Below, piece after piece: positions 51,756 to 58,848 of a stretch of DNA of 64,000 nt. This stretch comes from Microcaldota archaeon (GTDB taxonomy: Archaea; Micrarchaeota; Micrarchaeia; Micrarchaeales; Micrarchaeaceae). Under the pieces are notes generated by a model that was not told the DNA's origin, searched no databases, and was given only the letters and a program-made list of their open reading frames with translations. The position numbers were made by a program, and so were the translations under genes. Where the stretch lies: assembly GCA_021810105.1 (NCBI GenBank), contig JAJZJM010000001.1, positions 62,001 through 126,000 on the forward strand, given 5' to 3'. Every line of letters begins with the position of its first letter. The first letter of the stretch is position 1.

Positions 51756-52433
51756 CTATGAGAAACGATTCTTCAGCATTATCCTTAAGATAAGGAATCC
51801 GTCCCTAACCGTTTTCAGCTTTCCGAAGCCATATTTCCTCTTTTTCTCGTAGCTGGGTATCTCTATTATCTTAAGCCCGTATTTTGCAGCTTTTGTATGC
51901 ATGTCGGTTTCTATGCCAAAACCTGATTCCTCAAGATGAAGCTTTCTTATGCTGCGCCTGGTAAATGCATTGTAGCCGTAGCAGATGTCTGTATATTTGG
52001 CGCCGTAAAGCAGATTTCCAAGAGTGACGAAAAATTTATTCCCTATGCGCCTTATGAATGTTATATCTTCGCTTCCCCCTCCTGTTATGAACCTGGATCC
52101 AGCGCACATGTCGTACCCTGTTTCAATGCCTGTGATTAGCAGCAGCAGCTCCTTTGGCCTGTGGGAGAGATCCGCATCCATGGATATCAACACCTTTCCC
52201 CTTGCTGAATCGAATCCCCTGATCAATGCAGCGCCTTTCTGCAGGTCTCCAGAAATTAACCTTGCTCCAAACCTTTTCGCAACCTCTTGAGTGCCATCGG
52301 TAGAGTTTTTGTCTACAATTATTATCTCGTAAGCATAATTTTTCATTACCTTCTTTATACCTGGAAGGAGCCACTTGAGGTTTTTTGCCTCATTGAGCGT
52401 GGGAATTATTATGCTAACGTAGGGCTTGGCCAT
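51756..52433 (-). CDS. GT2 glycosyltransferase, dolichol-phosphate-mannose-synthase-like
   Basis: A 225-aa protein with GT-A fold motifs: SIIIPTLNEAKNLKWLL (about 7-23), IIIVDKNSTDGT (about 38-49) and SMDADLSHRP (about 88-97, the DxD metal site). The GSRFITGGG and CYGYNAFTRR segments are typical of DPM1-like enzymes. No membrane span is evident. It probably makes polyprenyl-phosphate-linked hexose for GT-C enzymes such as the neighbouring GT39-like protein. Its start overlaps the upstream exported protein by 20 bp. Confidence 0.86.
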   Translation of the reverse strand: MAKPYVSIIIPTLNEAKNLKWLLPGIKKVMKNYAYEIIIVDKNSTDGTQEVAKRFGARLISGDLQKGAALIRGFDSARGKVLISMDADLSHRPKELLLLITGIETGYDMCAGSRFITGGGSEDITFIRRIGNKFFVTLGNLLYGAKYTDICYGYNAFTRRSIRKLHLEESGFGIETDMHTKAAKYGLKIIEIPSYEKKRKYGFGKLKTVRDGFLILRIMLKNRFS

Positions 52434-53247
52434 TTGAATCCCCTTGCTGTTCTCCCTTGCCGACTTTTCGTTTTCTGATTATCGAGAACGCTATAAGCAC
52501 AACCATGATTATTATGACAACGGCTATTGCGGCAAAAATTAGATACTGCGAGGAGAATATGCTCTGTTTTGCGTATAGATTCAGGGTGTACGTTCCCAGA
52601 GTAGCGTAGTGAAGCCCGCCAATGGCGTAAGACGCATACGCCGAAAGAGGGTATTCAACGTTGGAGAGCTTAGGGTAGGAGATTGCAAAGCTTACATTTG
52701 TAGTCTCTAAGGGACCTAAGTCCACAGTTGCATTCTGCGGTGCGGCAGAGAAAGACTGCGGAAGTATCAATGATACGTTTGCTGAAATTGCAGATTTACC
52801 AACGTTTGCCAAAGAGACTTTTAATATTCTGCCGCTCACGTTTATATTTAATACCCTGAGCAAGCTCACAGTTGGCTTGATTACGTTTATTATGCACGGA
52901 AATGTTGTGAAAAAGGAGGAGGATCCTTGAGAATAACTCACCTCGTAGCTCCCAGCATACGAGCCTTCCATTGAGAGGTTACTGAAATAGAAATTTTCCG
53001 TAACATTCTGGCCTGGGGTTATTGTGGATACGCTTTCGGATATATTGACCGCATTGCCTACTGAGAAATCAGGAACTATTATGAGCCCTGATGCTGTTTC
53101 GTTGCCTGAGTTCAGCAGGGAGAACGAGTTATACGGGTGGTTTGCAGATATCGGCGTCTGCCCGCACGTCCCTGTAAGGACAACCGTGCCGGCATGTAAT
53201 ACTCCGAATAGTGCAACTAATCCAATAAGCGCAAGTATTGCTTTCAC
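52414..53247 (-). CDS. exported protein with beta-rich domains and C-terminal anchor
   Basis: A 277-aa protein. It has a signal peptide (1-19, ..GVLHAGT), a beta-rich outer region with sequons, a CARDB/NEW3-like segment (about 130-210, ..LNINVSGRILKVSLANVGKS..), and a C-terminal span (about 231-252) followed by a basic tail. Two cysteines lie near 28 and 117. The topology is that of surface-anchored archaeal proteins. It overlaps and precedes the GT2 gene, so the two are co-transcribed. Confidence 0.7.
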   Translation of the reverse strand: MKAILALIGLVALFGVLHAGTVVLTGTCGQTPISANHPYNSFSLLNSGNETASGLIIVPDFSVGNAVNISESVSTITPGQNVTENFYFSNLSMEGSYAGSYEVSYSQGSSSFFTTFPCIINVIKPTVSLLRVLNINVSGRILKVSLANVGKSAISANVSLILPQSFSAAPQNATVDLGPLETTNVSFAISYPKLSNVEYPLSAYASYAIGGLHYATLGTYTLNLYAKQSIFSSQYLIFAAIAVVIIIMVVLIAFSIIRKRKVGKGEQQGDSNGQALR

Positions 53248-53302
53248 AGAATCACAGCAAAAATACTCTGCAGATAACCTATTTATGCCCTATCATTTGC
53301 TT

Positions 53303-53389
53303 TGCGGGGGGAGAGATTTGGACTCTCGCACCCTCTAAAGGGAACGGACTCTGAATCCGTCGCATTTGGCCAGGCTCTGCCACCCCCGC
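53303..53389 (-). tRNA. tRNA-Leu (anticodon CAG)
   Basis: A type II tRNA with acceptor GCGGGGG/CCCCCGC. The anticodon stem is ACGGA/TCCGT with loop TTCAGAG, giving CAG (CTG codons). The long variable arm is TCCCTTTAGAGGGT-like, the T-arm GAGAG/CTCTC and the discriminator A. No intron and no encoded CCA. Confidence 0.93.
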
Positions 53390-53461
53390 ATTAAAAACAA
53401 ATGATTATATTTCTTTATAAAAGATTTATTAATAGCTCAGTTCCTGTCGTAAGTTGAGAGC

Positions 53462-54754
53462 ATGATAACAACCAAATACGTGAGAGACCATATAGACGAC
53501 ATACGCATGTCGGTAATGAAAAGAAAAAGCTCATTCCCGTTAGAGGAGCTTCTAAGCCTAGACGAGAAATGGAGGATGGAAAAAACAGAACTGCAAGAGC
53601 TTCAATCGAAAAGGAATAGCGAAAGCCTAAAAATATCAGAAATGAAAAAGAAAAATAAGGACGCTTCTAAGCAAATAAAGATGCTCGGAGAGCTCAAGGC
53701 GCAGATAGAAGAGCGCGAAGAGGAGCTGAAGAAGAAGGAAAAAAGAATCGATGAACTTGTATGGAGCGTGCCTAACATTCTAGATAAATCAGTACCGGTA
53801 GGACAGCCTCCGGAAGGGAATAAAATAATCAGAACGTGGGGCAGGCCTGTAGATAAAGTTGTATCGCATGTTGATGTTCTGACCAAATTGGGGCTGCTAG
53901 ATATGGAGCGTGCCGCAAAGACAGCTGGTTCCAGATTCTATTTCCTGAGAGGAGACCTTGTACTTTTGGAGCAATCTTTGCTCAGATACGCTTTGGATTT
54001 CCTTGCCCAGAGAGGCTACACCGCAATCCTGCCTCCGTTCATGCTGAAGAGGAGCTATTATAGAGGAGTTGCGCCTATGGCAAACTTTGAGGAGGCTCTA
54101 TATATGGCGGGAGAGCCTAAAGAGGCGGCAGGCAGGAAAGACATAGAGCATGTAGAGGATGAGCTATACATGATTGCCACAGCGGAACATGCAATTGCTG
54201 CAATGCATTCTGGAGAGCTGTTCTCTGGAAGTCAGCTTCCTATTAAATACGCAGGATTGAGCCCGTGCTTCAGAAGAGAGGCGGGAGCCCATGGAAAGGA
54301 TACAAAAGGAATATTCAGAGTTCATCAATTCGACAAGGTTGAGCAATTTATATTCTGCAAGGAGGAGGAGCAGGAAAAATACTTTGAAGAGCTCCTTTCT
54401 AACTCTGAGCAGATAATGCAGTCTTTGGGAATACCATACAGGCTTGTCATGCTTTGCAGCGGAGATACAGGACACCAGATGACAAAAACTATAGACATAG
54501 AAGGATATTTCCCAGGGCAGAAGGACTATCGCGAACTTGGATCTTGCTCTTCTGCAGGAGAATGGCAGAGCGTTAGGCTGGACATGAGATATGACCACAA
54601 AGGGGAGAGAAGATACGTTATAACGTTGAACAATACGGGAATATCCGCAGAGAGGATGTTAGTCTGTATTGTGGAGAATTATACGAACCCGGATGGCACA
54701 ATAACAGTGCCTAAAGCCTTGGTTCCGTACATGGGCAAGACCATAATAAAATAG
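53462..54754 (+). CDS. serS: seryl-tRNA synthetase
   Basis: A 430-aa class II synthetase. The N-terminal 110 residues form the antiparallel coiled-coil arm that grips the tRNA-Ser variable arm (..KRNSESLKISEMKKKNKD..). Core motifs include GLSPCFRREAGAHGKDTKG (motif 2, about 269-287) and a C-terminal NNTGISAERMLVCIVENY (motif 3). It is the common bacterial/archaeal type, not the rare methanogen SerRS. prf1 follows after 15 bp with an AGGAGG overlapping the serS stop, so the two form an operon. Confidence 0.94.
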   Translation: MITTKYVRDHIDDIRMSVMKRKSSFPLEELLSLDEKWRMEKTELQELQSKRNSESLKISEMKKKNKDASKQIKMLGELKAQIEEREEELKKKEKRIDELVWSVPNILDKSVPVGQPPEGNKIIRTWGRPVDKVVSHVDVLTKLGLLDMERAAKTAGSRFYFLRGDLVLLEQSLLRYALDFLAQRGYTAILPPFMLKRSYYRGVAPMANFEEALYMAGEPKEAAGRKDIEHVEDELYMIATAEHAIAAMHSGELFSGSQLPIKYAGLSPCFRREAGAHGKDTKGIFRVHQFDKVEQFIFCKEEEQEKYFEELLSNSEQIMQSLGIPYRLVMLCSGDTGHQMTKTIDIEGYFPGQKDYRELGSCSSAGEWQSVRLDMRYDHKGERRYVITLNNTGISAERMLVCIVENYTNPDGTITVPKALVPYMGKTIIK

Positions 54755-54769
54755 GAGGCATGCGGGAAT

Positions 54770-56005
54770 TTGCCAGATTCAATCAGGAGAACACAGGGTG
54801 CGCTTATGAAAGACGAATATAAAGTCAAGAAGGAGCTGAAGAAGCTAGCTTCTATACGCGGGACAGGAACTGAGCTTATAAGCATTTACGTTCCTCCTGG
54901 AATGCCCATATCTGACGAGGTAGCCAAGCTCAGGGACGAGCACAGCCAATCCGGGAACATAAAATCAAAAAGCACAAGGCAGAATGTGCAGAGCGCCATA
55001 GAAAAAATAATACAGTACCTAAAGCTCTACAAGACAGTGCCGCCAAACGGGATAGCAGTATTCTGCGGCAATACCTCCAGCACCCAAGCCAAGCCAAATA
55101 TAGAACTTTTCGCGATAGACCCGCCGCAGCCTATAAAAGCAAACATATACAGGTGCGATTCGCAATTTATGCTTGAGCCGATAATGACGATAATAGATTC
55201 TAAGGAGAGCTACGCCCTTGTTGTGATGGACGGCAGGGATGCAACAATAGGAATACTGCGCGGGACTAACATCACTATAGAGAATAAAATAAGGTCCTTC
55301 GCTCATGCAAAGGTGCGAAAGGGAGGTCAGTCAGCGGCAAGATACGAAAGGGCGATATCTGAGAGCATTAGCGATTACTACAAGAGCGTAGGCGACGCCA
55401 TAAGCGCAGTTTTCCAGAAATACGGGTTTAAGATAAGCGGTCTCATAATAGGAGGACCGGGCCCTGCAAAGGACAATTTCATAAAAGCCAAGACTATGAA
55501 TTACCAGATAAAAGTTCTGGGAGTATTCGATACTGGATATACTGACGAGACAATGGGCATGCACGAACTGCTGGAACGCGCCAAAGAGCTGCTGAAGGAA
55601 CAGGATGCCGTTAAGGAGAGGAGAGTAATGGAAAAGTTTCTCACAGAACTGGCCAGATCAGGCTTGGCAACCTCAGGATATTCTAACGTGAAGAGCGCGC
55701 TTCTCAACAACAATGTCTCCAAGCTTATAATAAGCGACGATGCGGACATTGTAGAGGTGAGATATAGGTGCACTACCTGCAATGTGGAATTTACAGCAGT
55801 GGAGACAGCTGGTGCAAGGCAGTCCAGGCACAACGAAGGAGGCATGCTGCAGGTGATAGGGCAGAAAGATGCTGTTGAAGAGATAGTGGAGACAGCTGAA
55901 AACCTGGGAGTTGAGACTGTCTTTATATCATCAGACAGCCAGTATGGGAAAGAGCTCCTTCTAGGATTCGGAGGAATGGCCGCAATGCTGAAATACAAAG
56001 CATGA
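54770..56005 (+). CDS. prf1: peptide chain release factor aRF1
   Basis: A 411-aa protein. The stop-codon recognition NIKS motif is in GNIKSKSTRQNV (about 63-74) and the catalytic GGQ in KGGQSAARYERA (about 184-195). The C-terminal domain carries CTTC and a zinc-like loop (..YRCTTCNVEF..). It terminates translation at all three stops. The start is uncertain: TTG 54770 lies 11 nt after an AGGAGG box (54753-54758), while ATG 54806 (MKDEYKVKKEL..) gives the usual family beginning. Confidence 0.94.
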   Translation: MPDSIRRTQGALMKDEYKVKKELKKLASIRGTGTELISIYVPPGMPISDEVAKLRDEHSQSGNIKSKSTRQNVQSAIEKIIQYLKLYKTVPPNGIAVFCGNTSSTQAKPNIELFAIDPPQPIKANIYRCDSQFMLEPIMTIIDSKESYALVVMDGRDATIGILRGTNITIENKIRSFAHAKVRKGGQSAARYERAISESISDYYKSVGDAISAVFQKYGFKISGLIIGGPGPAKDNFIKAKTMNYQIKVLGVFDTGYTDETMGMHELLERAKELLKEQDAVKERRVMEKFLTELARSGLATSGYSNVKSALLNNNVSKLIISDDADIVEVRYRCTTCNVEFTAVETAGARQSRHNEGGMLQVIGQKDAVEEIVETAENLGVETVFISSDSQYGKELLLGFGGMAAMLKYKA

Positions 56006-56102
56006 GAGTGCCGCTGTTTTTTGCTTTTATCTATTTTTTTATTAGGCTTAGCCGGCAGCCGCTCTTACCTTGGTGCTCGGATACCAGGTTTACATTTTTA
56101 GA

Positions 56103-56642
56103 TCAGCCTAATTCGGATGCTATTCCACATATTGCAAGGAACTGGCTGTTGCCGCTGAAGTACAATGACATTGGGTTTATTACTGTAGAGTTGGTTTCGC
56201 TGTAGTTTACAAAGATGCTTGGTTCGCCCTTGCCTGAAGATAGGCAATTTACTGTACTGTTGTATGTATAATTGGTTATTACCCCTCCGACTCCATGCTC
56301 GAATACACAGGATGTCTGGTTTAGAACGAAAAAGTCTATGGTGCTGGAATTTCTGTGTATAGATGGGTTGCCTGTTATCTCCTCTATTATTGCTGTAGAG
56401 CAGCCCAATGCAGAGCTGAGCTGGCTGCCGTTATATGCTGTTGTGTATATTGCCACTCTTTTGGCAGAGTTGAAATTGCTCTTGAAAGTATTGAAAGGAG
56501 TAGACTGCCCTTTTATAAGTATGGTAATAGTTAGGGCGACTATTATTGCGATTATAGCCACTATTGCGAGCACTATGTAGCCAGGCACATCGCTTGCAGT
56601 CTTGCGCTGCCTCTCTTCCTTTGCTGCCTTTTTAGCTTCCAT
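56103..56642 (-). CDS. exported four-cysteine protein (small partner)
   Basis: A 179-aa protein. A charged cytoplasmic start, one membrane anchor (about 22-44) and a 120-residue outer domain. The outer domain has four main cysteines and a stretch (GEPSIFVNYSETNS.., LYFSGNSQFLAIC) that parallels the end of the adjacent 688-aa protein. Many sequons. No family recognised. Its ATG overlaps the upstream stop by one base, indicating coupling; the two products may form a complex. Confidence 0.65.
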   Translation of the reverse strand: MEAKKAAKEERQRKTASDVPGYIVLAIVAIIAIIVALTITILIKGQSTPFNTFKSNFNSAKRVAIYTTAYNGSQLSSALGCSTAIIEEITGNPSIHRNSSTIDFFVLNQTSCVFEHGVGGVITNYTYNSTVNCLSSGKGEPSIFVNYSETNSTVINPMSLYFSGNSQFLAICGIASELG

Positions 56643-58708
56643 CAGTGCACCTTGAATATTGCATTAAGATAGCATGCGCGCCCAGAGGCCGCATTCCCGC
56701 TTGCGTATAATGCATGGCCGTATATTCCTTTATATGTTATGCTGCTGTTCTGTGACTGGCTTATCACTATTATAGGAGTGCCTGCAGACATTATCTGGTT
56801 GAAACAGTAAGGAGATGCTGAGTAGTTTGAATTAGAAGAGGATACGCAGGTATAATTCTTCATTGTAAGCGTACTTACGGATTTGTTGAAAGACTTGAAT
56901 GTCTGCTCAAGCGCAGATTCACACTGCAATAGAGAGGCATTGGTTATGCTGCCGTTCTGCGCTATAACTATACTGCTGTGCGAGTCCATCTGCTTTATGA
57001 ATCCGCTTACAGGAAGGAAGCTATTTGCAGACGCAGCATAAGAGTATGTCATGTAAACGTATGCTATTCCTATTATCACAAGGATTATGAAGAGGATCAT
57101 CCATGCGCGCTTGGCGGCTTTGTGCAGGTGCAGCCTCTGTTTCTTTCCTAGCCTGCGGAATGTCATGAAATAGAATGCAATTATGAGTATCGCAGCTATT
57201 GCTAGAGATAGAAGAGCCGCATACATGGGCCCTGATGCAAGGTTTGACTGTATAGGAGAGGTTGACTTAGAAAAGATGCCGCCAATGAATCCGCCGTCAA
57301 ATCCCTTTACTAGCGCAGCCATGCTTATAGGAGTGCCTATGCCTGCCATTTTGCTTCTTATTCCCTGAAGCGTAGAGGAGATGTTGCTGTACTGATCTGA
57401 TTTTATGCCGGAGACAATCTTGTTGTTAAGCCTCTGCTGCATGTATGCTACTGCTGCAAGCGATGGCGGCTCTATCTGGTAGTCTAGCTCCTTCTGGAGC
57501 ACTATGGCAGTTGTGTTTGCAGCGTTTGATTTTAGCATAGAATACATTGAGTTTAGCGAAGAGTATTCTAGAGAGACGTTCCTGAATTCCTGGCTTAAGG
57601 TTGCATTGTATTCGCTTGAGTTCATCGCAAGGTTGTAGCTAGCAAGCTGGGTGAATGTGCTTTCCAGTCTGGAGAGCCTTGCACTGAGAGTGTTGTTGTA
57701 AAATGAATTGAGCAGCAAAGTAGCATTTAGCACAGTAGAATTGTATTTTGGATAATAATATGCTAACAGAGAGACAAATGATTTTACTTCTATAGGCTGT
57801 AGGAATGCCTTTGCTGCCAATGTGGAGTTCTTTGCATAAGCCATTATGCTTGAATTGGAAACAGGCTCAGACATTATGTTTGTTATCTCTGCCTGCATGT
57901 TGTATAACGAAGACTGATTGAATTTCAAATATTGGCAGTAGCCTAGGCTTTTGCAGTACCATGGAGATGTTGCCACTGGGACAGCCGGGCAGCCTGCAAG
58001 CGTTGATGGGTTGAAGCCTTGCGGCAATGGGAATAATGGGTTTTGCGGAAGTATAGACGACACATAAGATATGTTCTTTACAGCCTGCTGAAGAACAAGC
58101 ATGTCCTGATAAGTATTGTTCGGAGTTATTCTGGAGATTGCGGAATTGTATGCATTGTAGCTGGCATTTAACTGCGCGTATACTATTGAAAAGTTCGCTA
58201 TAGCCTCTCCCAAGACCCCTGTAGGCCCGCCTGTCTGCGACATTGCAGTATTGCAGTTAGGAACAGTCAGGCAGGAATAGCAAGCGTTTCCAACAGTGCA
58301 TGTGTTCTTGTTTAGACCCGTCTCTGTAAGGCAGTCAGCTAATGGCGGCGCTGCCGTCCTCTGGAATGATAATAGGTATGAATTAAGCAGATTTATTGTT
58401 GTTGCGTTTGGAGCGTATTTCGCAAGCAGGTAAGACCTTAATGCGCTATACGCTGTTGCATTGCTCATGACAAGAGAGAACCCTTTAGTCGAGTTTATCA
58501 CTATTGTCTGGCCTGTCGGTATCTGCATTATTATGTATGTGTTGTTTGATACTGACTGGTTCGCAAATGTGGAGTTGTTTATAGATCCTTGCGATATGTA
58601 TTGGTTTAGAAATATGTTAAGCCCCTGGCTTATAGCACCAGCCTGGACTGACAATATTGTCATGAAGCTGAATGCAAATAGTACTGCAAATGCTGTATGT
58701 CTGAACAA
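56642..58708 (-). CDS. large exported membrane protein sharing the four-cysteine domain
   Basis: A 688-aa protein. It has a signal peptide (to about 25), a long helical, sequon-rich outer region with a CYSC-containing cysteine cluster at about 131-156, then two spans (about 495-515 and 537-558) around a basic cytoplasmic loop. The last 115 residues are again outside and resemble the 179-aa neighbour (GTPIIVISQSQNSS.., LYASGNAASGRAC). No family recognised. Located directly downstream of the S-layer gene on the same strand, but separated by a terminator. Confidence 0.65.
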   Translation of the reverse strand: MFRHTAFAVLFAFSFMTILSVQAGAISQGLNIFLNQYISQGSINNSTFANQSVSNNTYIIMQIPTGQTIVINSTKGFSLVMSNATAYSALRSYLLAKYAPNATTINLLNSYLLSFQRTAAPPLADCLTETGLNKNTCTVGNACYSCLTVPNCNTAMSQTGGPTGVLGEAIANFSIVYAQLNASYNAYNSAISRITPNNTYQDMLVLQQAVKNISYVSSILPQNPLFPLPQGFNPSTLAGCPAVPVATSPWYCKSLGYCQYLKFNQSSLYNMQAEITNIMSEPVSNSSIMAYAKNSTLAAKAFLQPIEVKSFVSLLAYYYPKYNSTVLNATLLLNSFYNNTLSARLSRLESTFTQLASYNLAMNSSEYNATLSQEFRNVSLEYSSLNSMYSMLKSNAANTTAIVLQKELDYQIEPPSLAAVAYMQQRLNNKIVSGIKSDQYSNISSTLQGIRSKMAGIGTPISMAALVKGFDGGFIGGIFSKSTSPIQSNLASGPMYAALLSLAIAAILIIAFYFMTFRRLGKKQRLHLHKAAKRAWMILFIILVIIGIAYVYMTYSYAASANSFLPVSGFIKQMDSHSSIVIAQNGSITNASLLQCESALEQTFKSFNKSVSTLTMKNYTCVSSSNSNYSASPYCFNQIMSAGTPIIVISQSQNSSITYKGIYGHALYASGNAASGRACYLNAIFKVH

Positions 58709-58804
58709 GATCGCACCGAGTATCTATTGTACGGGAATATTTATAAACATTGATACTAACGCCTGGCTTACGCTAGACGACAAAAAAACAGAAATAGAGA
58801 AAAT

Positions 58805-58826
58805 AGGGAGGGCAAACGCCCTCCCT
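58805..58826 (-). terminator. terminator of the S-layer gene
   Basis: AGGGAGGGC (58805-58813) and GCCCTCCCT (58818-58826) form a perfect 9-bp stem with loop AAAC, 22 bp after the S-layer stop codon. On the minus strand a run of seven T follows within about 25 nt. This is a strong intrinsic-type terminator. Confidence 0.75.
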
Positions 58827-58848
58827 TAAGACTGCCTAATTTCTACAG

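Noticed and set aside
54760-54769. ATG 54760 as start of prf1, close behind AGGAGG
   Set aside because: It is not in frame with the aRF1 coding sequence and the spacing to the AGGAGG is only 1 nt.
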